This document shows positions 1 through 9,053 of a stretch of DNA of 60,566 nucleotides, piece by piece. The notes under the pieces were generated by a model. That model saw only the letters and a program-made list of their open reading frames with translations. It was not told the origin of the DNA and did not search any database. Each line of letters starts with the position of its first letter. Within the stretch, counting starts at the first letter, position 1. The translations under genes and the position numbers were made by a program. This DNA is from a bacterium (GTDB lineage: Bacteria > Auribacterota > UBA3054): NCBI GenBank assembly GCA_017616555.1, contig JAFZXZ010000008.1, positions 1-60,566 on the forward strand, given 5' to 3'.

Positions 1-20
1 AGATCGCTGGCTTCGTACAT
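1..20 (-). CDS. possible 5' end of a minus-strand gene running off the left edge
   Basis: A minus-strand ATG (complement of 18-20) opens a frame that stays open to the window edge (M-Y-E-A-S-D). A purine-rich stretch lies upstream of it (complement of about 24-36). Only six codons are visible, so neither the gene nor its product can be established. Confidence 0.2.
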
Positions 21-166
21 AAGTTTTCTTTCTTTTTGGTTAATTGATGCCGTAATTATAGCAGAAGGCTGTTTTAGGCGCAATATGTTCGGCACTTGCT
101 CCTTAGGGGCGAAAAGACTAAAATTTAAGGCAGTTTAGTTTATTTTTTAATCTTACAGGAGAAAGC

Positions 167-1072
167 ATGAAACCTACTCTTCTTATCTTGGCGGCCGGCA
201 TGGGCAGCCGTTACGGCGGTCTTAAGCAGATCGACTCCATGGGTCCCTCCGGGGAAGTCATCATGGACTATTCCATTTTCGATGCGATCAGAGCTAATTT
301 CGGCAAGATCGTCTTCGTCATCAGGCATGACTTCGAGGAAGAATTCAGAGTCAAAGTCGGCAACAAATACGCCCATATGCTTCCGGTGGAATACGCCTTC
401 CAGGATCTCAACGATATCCCGGCGGGCTTCACGGTCCCCCCTGGCCGCGAGAAACCCTGGGGCACCAGCCACGCTATTCTTTCCGCCAGGAACGTCATCA
501 AAGAGCCGTTCGCCATGGTGAACGCCGACGACTTCTACGGCGCGGAATCCTACGAGATCGTGGGCGAGTATCTTTCCAAGGTCGATCCCGCGACCAACGA
601 ATGGTGCATGTCCGGCTACAAGCTCTGCAACGTTCTATCCGAATACGGCGGCGTGACGAGAGCTATCTGCCGCACGGATGAAGAAGGCTACCTCACTCGC
701 ATTGAGGAAATGTTCAAGATCGTTAAAGACGGCGACCACGCCAAGGGCTGCAACAAGGCTGAGGAATGGCGCGAACTGGGTCTAATGGATCTCACCAGCA
801 TGAACTTTTTCGGCTTCACGCCTGGCATCTTCAAGCTTTTGGAAGAAGGCTTCGTGACGTTCCTTGAAAAGGAAGGCACGGCTATGAAGAGCGAATACCT
901 CATCCCGACTTCCGTGAACGACCTCATCGGCGCCGGCAAGGGACATCTGAAGTGCCTGGCCACCAGCGGAAACTGGTTCGGCGTCACTTACCCCGAGGAC
1001 AAGCCCATCGTTCAAAAGAACATTCAGGCCCTGGTGGACGCCGGGAAATATCCGACGCCGCTCTTCAAGTAA
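167..1072 (+). CDS. sugar-phosphate nucleotidyltransferase family protein
   Basis: A 301-aa soluble protein with the N-terminal nucleotide-binding signature of NTP transferases (LILAAGMGSRYGGLKQ, residues 6-21). An Asp pair at 121-122 (NADDFYG) is in the place of the metal- and sugar-nucleotide-binding aspartate. Family members transfer an NMP to a sugar 1-phosphate to give an NDP-sugar for polysaccharide synthesis; the substrate cannot be read from sequence. The start is well supported: AGGAGA at 157-162 precedes the ATG by four bases. The gene stands alone, with an intrinsic terminator 20 bp downstream and an oppositely oriented tRNA beyond it. The length suits the short catalytic-domain-only subgroup without a C-terminal left-handed helix acyltransferase. 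Confidence 0.8.
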   Translation: MKPTLLILAAGMGSRYGGLKQIDSMGPSGEVIMDYSIFDAIRANFGKIVFVIRHDFEEEFRVKVGNKYAHMLPVEYAFQDLNDIPAGFTVPPGREKPWGTSHAILSARNVIKEPFAMVNADDFYGAESYEIVGEYLSKVDPATNEWCMSGYKLCNVLSEYGGVTRAICRTDEEGYLTRIEEMFKIVKDGDHAKGCNKAEEWRELGLMDLTSMNFFGFTPGIFKLLEEGFVTFLEKEGTAMKSEYLIPTSVNDLIGAGKGHLKCLATSGNWFGVTYPEDKPIVQKNIQALVDAGKYPTPLFK

Positions 1073-1092
1073 GAGTTTTGGCCTGAAAAAAG

Positions 1093-1118
1093 AAAAGCCG
1101 CGGGAAACCGCGGCTTTT
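1093..1118. terminator. bidirectional intrinsic terminator
   Basis: Perfect 11-bp stem, AAAAGCCGCGG (1093-1103) and CCGCGGCTTTT (1108-1118), with a GAAA loop. T-rich tracts occur on both strands after the stem, so it can end both the nucleotidyltransferase transcript (plus) and the tRNA-Lys transcript (minus). Confidence 0.9.
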
Positions 1119-1125
1119 TTATTAT

Positions 1126-1201
1126 TGGTGCGCCATCTAGGATTCGAACCTAGGACCCATTGATTAAGAGTCAATTGCTCTACCAGCTGAGCTAATGGCG
1201 C
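1126..1201 (-). tRNA. tRNA-Lys (anticodon CUU)
   Basis: A complete 76-nt cloverleaf on the minus strand. The acceptor stem is GCGCCAT/ATGGCGC, the D arm is AGCTCAGCTGGTAGAGC, and the anticodon stem ATTGA/TCAAT holds the loop CTCTTAA. The anticodon CTT is the complement of 1166-1168. The T arm has GGTTCGAAT, and the 3' CCA is encoded (complement of 1126-1128). It decodes AAG, which is frequent in the genes of this window. Confidence 0.97.
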
Positions 1202-1223
1202 ACGTTTCAATTAAGTAGCGAAA

Positions 1224-1252
1224 AGTGTACTACAACCGTGCCTGAAAGTCAA
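1224..1252 (-). promoter_or_regulatory. promoter of tRNA-Lys
   Basis: On the minus strand: TTGACT (complement of 1247-1252), a 17-bp spacer, then TACACT (complement of 1224-1229), about 22 bp before the mature tRNA 5' end. The same hexamer pair occurs before the rRNA-type leader at 60339-60368. Confidence 0.75.
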
Positions 1253-1263
1253 GTAGGGCCGTG

Positions 1264-1291
1264 TTGGGGTTGGTCGCTTTTTTGCTATAAT
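1264..1291 (+). promoter_or_regulatory. extended -10 promoter for the 1323 gene run
   Basis: TATAAT at 1286-1291 is preceded by TGC, giving an extended -10. A weak -35 (TTGGGG, 1264-1269) lies 16 bp upstream. The start codon is about 30 bp downstream. It could drive the co-directional genes from 1323 onwards. Confidence 0.65.
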
Positions 1292-1322
1292 AAACTATTA
1301 TTCACTTAAAATTAGAAAAATT

Positions 1323-1805
1323 ATGTATTTCGGCAATTATTCGGTATTGGGCGACCTTCCGGGCGATAAGTCTGTGTGGGAAAAGGTAAGGGAAGTTCTG
1401 GAACTTCTCCCTACTCTCCCTTTGGGCAGAACGGATATCATCCCGGGCGTCATGTACGTCAACAAGGAGGAGTATTCCAGTAAGGATCCGGCGCTTCTGA
1501 GGCCGGAAATACACCATCGCTTCATCGACGTGCAGACGGTTTTGCAGAATATGGAGCTCGTGCGCTGCTATCTGCCCTCTGAACTTGCGGAGGATACGCC
1601 TTTCGACGAGGCGAAGGACCTGGGCTTTTTTAAGGCCGGGGCCGTGGCCTGCCAGTCCGGGATACTCGATCCCGGGCACATCGCCGTTATTCCGCCTTAC
1701 GAAGCCCACGCTTCCCAGATGTGGGTCTTTGAGGGCGAGAGCTTGCCGATTCAGAAGGCGGTCATCAAGGTCGCCGTTAATTCCGTAATGGAAAACTGGG
1801 TGTGA
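1323..1805 (+). CDS. YhcH/YjgK/YiaL family protein (DUF386)
   Basis: A 160-aa cytosolic protein with the hallmarks of the cupin-like YhcH/YjgK/YiaL family. These are the motif E-H-H-R-F-I-D-V-Q near residue 60, the loop Y-E-A-H near 140, and a C-terminal V-I-K-V-A-V strand. The conserved His/Glu residues are thought to bind a metal. Characterised relatives are linked to sialic acid or uronate-type sugar metabolism, or are beta subunits of evolved beta-galactosidase (EbgC); no such pathway genes are adjacent. The gene is first in a co-directional series, and phosphofructokinase starts four bases after its stop, which suggests translational coupling. The family is secure; the substrate is unknown. 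Confidence 0.85.
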   Translation: MYFGNYSVLGDLPGDKSVWEKVREVLELLPTLPLGRTDIIPGVMYVNKEEYSSKDPALLRPEIHHRFIDVQTVLQNMELVRCYLPSELAEDTPFDEAKDLGFFKAGAVACQSGILDPGHIAVIPPYEAHASQMWVFEGESLPIQKAVIKVAVNSVMENWV

Positions 1806-1809
1806 TTTT

Positions 1810-2790
1810 ATGGAAAACGCAGTTAAAAAGATCGCTATTTTAACTTCCGGCGGCGACTGCCCCGGCATGAACCCCTGCATCAGGGCGGCCATCAGGACGG
1901 CTCTGGCCAGGGGACTTGAGATCTACGGGGTCAAGGACGGCCTCCAGGGCCTCATAGAGGACCGTTTCGTGAAACTCGAGGGTACTTACGCCTCCGGGCT
2001 GTCATCTATCGGCGGAACGGTCTTGGGAACGGCCAGGAGCATGGAGTTCATGACCGTTGAGGGCAGAGCCAAGGCGGCCGAGAATGTCAGGAAGCGCGGA
2101 ATAGAAGCGCTCATCATTATGGGCGGCGACGGCTCCTTCAGGGGAGGCAGCGCCCTGTGCCAGGAGCAGGGGATCCATTTCGCGGGTTTGCCCTGCACCA
2201 TCGACAACGACATGTACGGAACGGACTACACCATCGGTTTCCACACGGCTCTTAACACGATCGTCGAGGCGGTGGACAAAGTGAGGGATACCGCGAGATC
2301 GCACCACAGGCTCTTTTTCGTGGAGACCATGGGGCGTCACAGTGGCGCTCTGGCGGTGGCCGCGGCGGTCGCGACCGGCGCCGACGCTGTTCTGATCCCC
2401 GAGACTCCGACCGACCTTGAGGCCCTGTCAGAGAAGATCAAGAAATCTTTTGCAAAAGCTCACAAGAGCTTCATCGTTATTGTGGCGGAAGGCGACGAGG
2501 CCGGCGACGCCATCAGTATAGAGAAGAAAGTCAGGGAGCTTTCCGGCGTGGAAGGCAGAGTCTGCGTTCTCGGGCATATCCAGAGAGGCGGCTCGCCCTG
2601 CGCTTACGACAGGATACTCGCTTCCGTTCTAGGTTACCGTGCGGTGGAAGCGCTCTGCGAAGGCAAAAAGAACATTTTCCTGGGCGTCAAGGAAGATAAG
2701 GTCACAATAACGCCGATAGAAGAGATCATAGGGAAGAAGAAGCCTTTCAAGAAGAGCTTTTTGGAAGTAGCCGACGTGCTCTGCACATAA
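1810..2790 (+). CDS. pfkA: 6-phosphofructokinase
   Basis: A 326-aa PfkA-type enzyme that phosphorylates fructose 6-phosphate to fructose 1,6-bisphosphate in glycolysis. Visible motifs are LTSGGDCPGMN (residues 11-21), GGDGS (105-109), the catalytic loop PCTIDND (128-134, catalytic Asp132), and MGRHSG. The GGDGS glycine is the residue associated with ATP-dependent enzymes; PPi-dependent enzymes have Asp there. Odd point: the second discriminating position, Gly in ATP-type PGTIDND and Lys in PPi-type PKTIDND, is Cys129 here, so donor specificity is less certain. The length matches bacterial PfkA (about 320 aa). There is no clear Shine-Dalgarno, and the start follows the upstream stop by four bases. 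Confidence 0.93.
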   Translation: MENAVKKIAILTSGGDCPGMNPCIRAAIRTALARGLEIYGVKDGLQGLIEDRFVKLEGTYASGLSSIGGTVLGTARSMEFMTVEGRAKAAENVRKRGIEALIIMGGDGSFRGGSALCQEQGIHFAGLPCTIDNDMYGTDYTIGFHTALNTIVEAVDKVRDTARSHHRLFFVETMGRHSGALAVAAAVATGADAVLIPETPTDLEALSEKIKKSFAKAHKSFIVIVAEGDEAGDAISIEKKVRELSGVEGRVCVLGHIQRGGSPCAYDRILASVLGYRAVEALCEGKKNIFLGVKEDKVTITPIEEIIGKKKPFKKSFLEVADVLCT

Positions 2791-2805
2791 AGATTGGATA
2801 CTGTT

Positions 2806-3558
2806 ATGGCTGAAGGAAAACTTTACATCATAGGCGCCGGACCGGGCGATCCCGAGCTTCTGACGATCAAAGCCGTTCGCTTGCTAAAGGAATGCGATGT
2901 CGTATATCACGACGAGCCGATGGCCGAAGAGCTATTAGCTTACGCGAAGAAGGCCGAGCTTGTTTCGCTTTCGGATGAAAGCGACGGCGAGACGATCTCC
3001 GCCGAGGCCGTGAAGGCGGTGATAGAGGCTGTGAAGAGCGGGAAATCCGTGGCCGTGCTTCTGGAAGGCGACCCGTTCATTTTCGGGATCGGCGCGGAAG
3101 TGGCGAGGAAAGCCGTGGCAGCCGGCTGCAAGTTCGAGCTGGTTCCCGGCATCACCTCCGCCTCGGCGGCGGCGATCTATGCCGGCATTCCTCTGACTTA
3201 CAGGGGCTATGCCTCGACCTTGGCTTTCGCGATCGGGCATTCGAACCTGAACAGGCGCTACACCGACATCGATTGGCCGAGAGTGGCGATCGGCATGCAG
3301 ACCTTGGTGTTCTTCATCAACGAAGAATCGCTCTCCATGGTGATAGAGAAACTTCTTGCCAACGGGCGCGACCCGAGGACGCCGGCGGCCATCGTCAGTT
3401 CCGGCACGCGCAAGGACCAGAGCACCATCGCCGGGACCTTGGGCGAACTGAGGGCCATGACGGAGGACGAAAGGCAGAACACGAACATTCCGATGCCGGC
3501 CGTTCTCATAGTCGGCGACGTGGTAGGTTTGAGATCTGAATTGAAGTGGTTTGAATAG
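2806..3558 (+). CDS. cobA: uroporphyrinogen-III C-methyltransferase-like enzyme
   Basis: A SAM-dependent tetrapyrrole methylase. Visible motifs are YIIGAGPGDPELLTIKA at the N-terminus, LEGDPFIFG for SAM binding, VPGITSASAAAIYAGIPL, and RGYAST. This pattern is typical of SUMT, which makes precorrin-2 for siroheme or cobalamin. At about 250 aa it is a stand-alone enzyme, without CysG oxidase or HemD fusion. ATG 2806 gives the expected first strand at residue 5; a TTG at 2794 would add four residues and is less likely. No other tetrapyrrole genes are nearby. Another precorrin methylase cannot be fully excluded. Confidence 0.8.
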   Translation: MAEGKLYIIGAGPGDPELLTIKAVRLLKECDVVYHDEPMAEELLAYAKKAELVSLSDESDGETISAEAVKAVIEAVKSGKSVAVLLEGDPFIFGIGAEVARKAVAAGCKFELVPGITSASAAAIYAGIPLTYRGYASTLAFAIGHSNLNRRYTDIDWPRVAIGMQTLVFFINEESLSMVIEKLLANGRDPRTPAAIVSSGTRKDQSTIAGTLGELRAMTEDERQNTNIPMPAVLIVGDVVGLRSELKWFE

Positions 3559-3559
3559 G

Positions 3560-5164
3560 ATGACGGAAGGAAGCGAAAGTCGGCGGAAAATGACCAGAGC
3601 GGCGGGCGTGAACAGTTTCTTCACGACTCTGAGCCGCATTTTCGGTCTCGTCAGGGATATGCTGATGGCGAATTATTTCGGCACCGGCTTCTGCTGTTCC
3701 GCCTTCGTCACCGCTTTCACTTTGCCTAACCTTTTGAGGAGGCTTTTCGGCGAGGGCGCCCTCGCTTCCGTTTTCGTTCCGCAGTTCGCCCAGGTCATGC
3801 AGGATAAGGGCAAAGAGGAGGCTTACAAATGCGCTTCCATGACGCTCTCCTGGCTGGCGGTCATACTCACTTCCATCACGATCGTGGTGGCGGCCATTGC
3901 CCTGGCGGCCGTGCCGTTTTTGGATTTTTCGCCGAAGTGGCGTTTGACGGCTTTGCTTATCGCCGTCATGATGCCGTACTGCGTTTTCATTTGTCTGACG
4001 GCTTTGTGCGGCGCGATGCTAAATACCCTGGGGCACTTCAGCATGCCTGCACTGGCTCCGGTCTTTCTGAATATCTGCATCATCACGACGGTCTGGATCG
4101 GCGCTTTCTTCTGCCAGACCGGGTCTCAGGCGCACATCTTTTACGCCGCGCTGGGCGTTCTCTTAGGCGGCCTGGCCCAACTGGCCTTGCAGATCCCGGA
4201 ACTCTGGAAGAGGGGATACCGCTTCAAGTTTTCCATTCCTCTCGATCATCCCTTCGTGAAAAAGATCGTGACAGTCATGATGCCGGCCGTTCTCGGTACG
4301 GGCGCGGCGCAGATCAACATTATGGTGGACCGTTACCTCGCCAACTCCGTCAACGAGCGCGGCGCGGCGGTCCTCTACAACGCCGACAGATTGGTGGAGT
4401 TCCCGCTTGGCATCTTCGGCGTAGCGCTCGCGGTGGCGGCGCTCCCGGTCTTAAGCTTTGCCCATGCGCAAGGCGACAAGGACCGATTCAAAGACGCCTT
4501 GGGTTTTTCATTGAGGCACTCAAGTTTCGTCATGATCCCCGCTATGTGCGGACTGATGATCCTGGGCGAACCGATCATCCGTTTGCTCTTAGAGCACGGC
4601 GAATTTACGGCGGAGAGCACTTCCTACACCGCCAAGGCGCTCTTCTATTACACGCTCGGCCTTCCCGGATTTGCGATAGTCAAGATCCTGGTGCCGGCTT
4701 TCTACGCCGCCAAAGACACCAAGACGCCCGTTATCATAGGTCTGGCCATGATGGTTTTGAACCTCACGCTGAACCTTATTTTGATGCATTTCATGGAGGA
4801 AAGGGGCCTGGCGCTGGCGACGGCCATCAGCACGTACATCAACATCACGCTCCTCTTGTTCTTCCTGAGGAAAAAGTGCGGGCCCTTGGGCCTCACCAAC
4901 GTTACGCTTTCCTTCGTCAAAACGATCTTCAGCAGCCTCCTGATGTCGCTGGCTATAATCGCCGCTCTGAAGCTTCTGAGCGACCATTTACCGCAGCAGG
5001 GGACCTTCCTTGCCAAATTCCTCCTGGTTGTCATTCCCATTATGACCGGCCTTTTTGTTTACGCCCTTTCCGCCCTCATTTTGAAGCAGGACGAATGGAA
5101 GGAGCTTTTTAAAGCTTACTTCAGGGGCGCCAAGAAACCCAAACCCAAATCTGAAAACAAATAA
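3560..5164 (+). CDS. murJ: lipid II flippase MurJ (MviN family)
   Basis: About 534 aa with roughly 14 hydrophobic helices. It carries the family signature near the N-terminus (SRIFGLVRDMLMANYFG, followed by LPNLLRRLFGEGA). MurJ moves the peptidoglycan precursor lipid II across the cytoplasmic membrane. The conserved basic loop and the helix with VDRYLAN match MviN proteins. The C-terminus is short and lysine-rich, with no extra domain. ATG 3560 directly follows the stop of the upstream gene (3556-3558); an internal ATG at 3590 would place the protein start closer to the first conserved block and cannot be excluded. Confidence 0.92.
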   Translation: MTEGSESRRKMTRAAGVNSFFTTLSRIFGLVRDMLMANYFGTGFCCSAFVTAFTLPNLLRRLFGEGALASVFVPQFAQVMQDKGKEEAYKCASMTLSWLAVILTSITIVVAAIALAAVPFLDFSPKWRLTALLIAVMMPYCVFICLTALCGAMLNTLGHFSMPALAPVFLNICIITTVWIGAFFCQTGSQAHIFYAALGVLLGGLAQLALQIPELWKRGYRFKFSIPLDHPFVKKIVTVMMPAVLGTGAAQINIMVDRYLANSVNERGAAVLYNADRLVEFPLGIFGVALAVAALPVLSFAHAQGDKDRFKDALGFSLRHSSFVMIPAMCGLMILGEPIIRLLLEHGEFTAESTSYTAKALFYYTLGLPGFAIVKILVPAFYAAKDTKTPVIIGLAMMVLNLTLNLILMHFMEERGLALATAISTYINITLLLFFLRKKCGPLGLTNVTLSFVKTIFSSLLMSLAIIAALKLLSDHLPQQGTFLAKFLLVVIPIMTGLFVYALSALILKQDEWKELFKAYFRGAKKPKPKSENK

Positions 5165-5186
5165 CAATCAACATTAAGCATAAATT

Positions 5187-8100
5187 ATGACCCGCTTCAT
5201 TTCCCTAACAATTGCCATGATTTTGGCCGCCCTCGTTTCGCAAGCCGAAAACGAAAGCCCGGTCTTCAACTACGAAAGACCGACCAACCAGGACCTCCTC
5301 AACACCAAGTGCGATCTGGAAACTTATCCCGACGCCGACACAGTCATCATGTTCTTGCATGAAGGCAGCCAGTACCAGGAAGACGGCACCGGCATCAGCG
5401 TCTGCGACGAATGCATCAAAGTGCTGACGGAGCCCGGCAAGCGCGACAGCCTTGTCGCGAGCTTAAGCTACAACGCGGCCTACGGCACGTCCTACTTCGT
5501 GAGGGTTACTATCATAAAGCCGGACGGCAGGGAAGTGCCCATCGACGTCACGAAATCCGAGACCATGATCGACACCAGCCAGATGAGCTCCAACATCTAC
5601 GACCCGGCCTCCAAGATCGTGCAATTAAGCCTGCCCGGCCTGGAAGTTGGCGACATCTACAGGCTTGAGTCTATCGACGTCATCAACAAAGCCAGGATGA
5701 AAGACACCTGGTCCGGCGGCTTCGTCGGCGAATTCATGTCTCCTCTTCAGAAAGAGACCATCGAAGTTTACGCTCCGAAAACGAAGCCCCTGGCTTACAT
5801 CACCAAGCGCTTCGAAATACCCGGCACGATCGTTGAGAAGAAAGAGGAAGTGGGAGATTTGATCCACTACAGCTGGGAAGTAAGCAACGTTCCCCAGATC
5901 TTCCCCGAACCCGCCATGGCGCCCTTCTACGTTGCCTGCCAGCGCTACTATTTCGGCACGATCCCGAGCTGGGAAGTTATCTCCAAGTGGTACATTGATC
6001 TTTGCGAACCGAGAATGGCCGTCACCACTCCGGAAATGGAAACGCTCGCCAAAGAGCTGACGGAAGGCAAGGAGACGATCCGCGAGAAAGCCGAAGCGCT
6101 GCACCGCTGGGTCGCCAAGCAGGTCCGCTACAGCGGCCTCACGACCGAGACCGTCGCCCCCGGCTACGAGCCGCACGACGTCAAGATAACTTTTGAGAAC
6201 CGCTACGGCGTCTGCCGCGACAAGGCCGCCCTGCTTTGCACCCTGCACCGTATGGCCGGGCTGGAAGCTTACCCCGTCCTTATCCTGGTCGGTCCCAAGA
6301 AAGACCAGGATTCGCCCAACCCCTGGTTCAACCACGCCATCAACGCGGTCGTTGACGAGAAGGGCGAATACATAATAATGGACCCGACGCCCGAGACCGA
6401 AAAGAACCTCGTCCCGCCCTACGAAGCGGACACCAGCTACCTCATCTGCAGGCCGGAAGGTGAAACTCTTATGACCATGCCCCAGGAGCCCGTCGAGGAC
6501 AATATGGCCACAGAAGTCTTGAAAGGCAAATTCGACAAGGAAGGCAACCTCGTGGCTGAACTTACGAGCGTTTACACCGGCATCAACGACACGAACGTCA
6601 GAGGCAGCTATCTGAGAGCCAAGGAAGAGGAGAAGAAGGCTATGGTCGAAAATCTGCTCGGCGCTATTTTCGGCGCCACGGAACTTTTCGACTACGAGAT
6701 CACGCCCAAGGATCTCCACGACATGAGCGAGCCTTTCACGCTGAAAGTCAGATTCAAAGCCACGGGCCTCATGACTGAGCAGGACGGCTACTACGTAATA
6801 GACAGCCTCTATTCCATGGCGGCTTACAGCACGGTCTGCCCGATCATCCTTTCCAGGATGTCCACCAGCCTTGATAAGCGCCGCTTCCCGATGAAAATGG
6901 CCGCCACCTGCGGAACGCAGTGCTATTGCGAACTCGACATGACGGATATGGAGCTTACGGATTTCTCCCTGCCCGAGTATCCCGTATTCGACACTCCGGA
7001 GATCTTCTACAAGCAGACCGTGGCCGTGACCAACGGCATCTTCTACGCCAGCCTGCGCCAGGAAGCCAGAAAGAAAGAGATGCCGGCCGAAGCTTACCAG
7101 ACTTTGAAGGATTACAAGAAATTCAGCCAGAGCGTCGGCTACAAGCGAGTCTTCGCCAAGAATGCCAAGGATCCCTATCAGGGCCAGCACGTCCTTGTAG
7201 TGGACGATGATTTCACCTACGAAGTCATAGACGAAAGCACCGTCAAAACGAAGAGCGTCGTCACCAAGAAGATCCTCGACTACGCCGGCAAGAAGGCTAA
7301 TTCCGAACTGCACTTCTACTATTGCCCGCAGAACACCGAGATCAGCCTGACCAATATGTACGTTGAGCTCGAGGACGGCACGATGAGAAGAGTGGTCGAT
7401 TCCGAGATCAACGTCATGGACGCCGACTGGAAGGCCTCGGCGCCCCGTTACCCCGACATCAAGCACATCGTCGTGACGCTGCCCGGCACCGACATCGGCA
7501 CGACCGTCCACTACGAATGCGAGCGCGTGACCAAAGATCAGCCCCTGCTTTCCGGCACGATCTATTTCGAACCGGGCGAACCGATACTTCACCGCCGCTA
7601 CGCCGTCATCATTCCCGAAGGCATGAAGCTTGAGACGATCTGCAATGACACGAGCTACTTCTTCCGCGGCGAAGAGGAAGTTCCCAATTTTGTTATCAGC
7701 GACCTCAAAGACGGCCGCAAGCAGTACCTCCTCGATATGGTCAACCTTACCAACATCGTGAAGAGGGAAGCGAACCTCGTGCCCAGCGCCTTCCGCAGCC
7801 CCATGCGTTCCTTCATCTGCGAGAACGTAAAAGACAGCTACATGAACGGCGGCTGGAAGAACTACGCTGCTAAGCTTCAGGCTCAAATTGAACGCGCCGC
7901 CGCCAATCAGAAGGAAACCGAGGCCAAGGTGAAAGAACTGACGGATGGCAAGGAATCTCTCCGCCAGAAAGTCATCGCCATCAGGGATTACATTGAGATC
8001 AACGTCCGCGAAGACGGCCCCTCTTTCACGAGCCTGCCCTTAGACGCGATCAGCGACGCCGACCAAACCCTGAAGGACGGCTACGGCAACGATCTCGACA

Positions 8101-9032
8101 AGGCTGTGCTCTTCTACGCCATGCTGAAATCTGTCGGCTTCAACCCGAGCATCCTCCTTGCAAGCTCACTGGACGCTTTTGACTACGAGCAGAACCTCTT
8201 CTTCATGCTGCCGCAGAGATCAATCTTCACCGACGCTTATGTCGAAATCTACCTGAACGGCAAAACCGTCTATCTGAATTGCTGCAGCCAGTACGATATG
8301 CTCGAGACCAAAGGTCCGGATCGCGACGTTGTTCTCGACCTCTCGAACGGCAACATCAGTTTGAGGAACCAGCCCGAGGAATTCGCGTTTGACCGCGACA
8401 CCGTCTATGAGATCACGGTCGATGACGATCTTACCGCGACCATATCCCGCGTCTCCAATTTCGGCGGAGCCGCCTACGGCAGCCTTGTCAGGGACGTTGT
8501 CGAGACGCTGCCCGAGATGGTGAGAAGGGAAGAACTGCAGGCCGCCGACGGCATCGCCAGAGGCGCCCAGATCTTAGAAAACTTCGAGCGCATCACGAAC
8601 GGATACCCTGGACTTACGAAGATCAAAGTCAAGACCGACAATTACGTACAAAAGGACGGCGACACCATCTATCTGAAGCCCTTCTACAGCTTCGGATTCA
8701 GCGGCGTTTCTAAGCCCACCAGGATCTATCCTTTCTATTACGGCAGCAAGAGCAAGAACAAGACCGTCATCAAGCTGACCTTCCCGAAAGAATACACCAA
8801 GGCGCTCTTCATGCCCTCCGGCAATTTCGAGTTCCCGGGACAATTGGGATATATGACCACAACCGTCGAGCATGAGGAAGGCAGCAGCCAGTGGACGATA
8901 ACCTACCGCTCCGAACTGGAGCCCGCGGTCCTCGACCAGGAGCAGTACCATCAGCTCCACCTCATCAACAAGAAACTTAGTGGCGAAAGCTTCAACACCA
9001 TCGCCGTTACGAAAGAAACCGAACAGAAATAA
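5187..9032 (+). CDS. secreted DUF3857/transglutaminase-like protein, duplicated architecture
   Basis: 1281 aa with an N-terminal signal peptide (hydrophobic residues 4-19, ending S-Q-A). The first half resembles a DUF3857 beta domain followed by a transglutaminase fold with an apparent full triad: Cys343 in YGVCRDKA, His383 in WFNHAIN, Asp399 in IIMDPTP. The second half repeats this arrangement from about residue 660, but the motif there reads GYGNDLDKA. Asn968 replaces the Cys, so the second domain is probably inactive. Such proteins are common and poorly characterised in Bacteroidota and relatives; a role in cell-envelope proteolysis or cross-linking is only inferred. It follows murJ by 22 bp and precedes another secreted enzyme. 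Confidence 0.8.
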   Translation: MTRFISLTIAMILAALVSQAENESPVFNYERPTNQDLLNTKCDLETYPDADTVIMFLHEGSQYQEDGTGISVCDECIKVLTEPGKRDSLVASLSYNAAYGTSYFVRVTIIKPDGREVPIDVTKSETMIDTSQMSSNIYDPASKIVQLSLPGLEVGDIYRLESIDVINKARMKDTWSGGFVGEFMSPLQKETIEVYAPKTKPLAYITKRFEIPGTIVEKKEEVGDLIHYSWEVSNVPQIFPEPAMAPFYVACQRYYFGTIPSWEVISKWYIDLCEPRMAVTTPEMETLAKELTEGKETIREKAEALHRWVAKQVRYSGLTTETVAPGYEPHDVKITFENRYGVCRDKAALLCTLHRMAGLEAYPVLILVGPKKDQDSPNPWFNHAINAVVDEKGEYIIMDPTPETEKNLVPPYEADTSYLICRPEGETLMTMPQEPVEDNMATEVLKGKFDKEGNLVAELTSVYTGINDTNVRGSYLRAKEEEKKAMVENLLGAIFGATELFDYEITPKDLHDMSEPFTLKVRFKATGLMTEQDGYYVIDSLYSMAAYSTVCPIILSRMSTSLDKRRFPMKMAATCGTQCYCELDMTDMELTDFSLPEYPVFDTPEIFYKQTVAVTNGIFYASLRQEARKKEMPAEAYQTLKDYKKFSQSVGYKRVFAKNAKDPYQGQHVLVVDDDFTYEVIDESTVKTKSVVTKKILDYAGKKANSELHFYYCPQNTEISLTNMYVELEDGTMRRVVDSEINVMDADWKASAPRYPDIKHIVVTLPGTDIGTTVHYECERVTKDQPLLSGTIYFEPGEPILHRRYAVIIPEGMKLETICNDTSYFFRGEEEVPNFVISDLKDGRKQYLLDMVNLTNIVKREANLVPSAFRSPMRSFICENVKDSYMNGGWKNYAAKLQAQIERAAANQKETEAKVKELTDGKESLRQKVIAIRDYIEINVREDGPSFTSLPLDAISDADQTLKDGYGNDLDKAVLFYAMLKSVGFNPSILLASSLDAFDYEQNLFFMLPQRSIFTDAYVEIYLNGKTVYLNCCSQYDMLETKGPDRDVVLDLSNGNISLRNQPEEFAFDRDTVYEITVDDDLTATISRVSNFGGAAYGSLVRDVVETLPEMVRREELQAADGIARGAQILENFERITNGYPGLTKIKVKTDNYVQKDGDTIYLKPFYSFGFSGVSKPTRIYPFYYGSKSKNKTVIKLTFPKEYTKALFMPSGNFEFPGQLGYMTTTVEHEEGSSQWTITYRSELEPAVLDQEQYHQLHLINKKLSGESFNTIAVTKETEQK

Positions 9033-9053
9033 CCGTCAACATATATTTTTATC

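Noticed and set aside
2794..2805. TTG start for the uroporphyrinogen methyltransferase
   Set aside because: The ATG at 2806 fits the family's N-terminus; the TTG has no ribosome site and adds only four residues.
3829..5112. 427-codon frame overlapping murJ on the same strand
   Set aside because: Arg/His-rich out-of-frame translation; murJ is unmistakable in the other frame.
5625..7886. Open frame of 753 codons antisense to the transglutaminase-like gene
   Set aside because: No RBS or domain; the sense strand carries conserved catalytic motifs at the same place.
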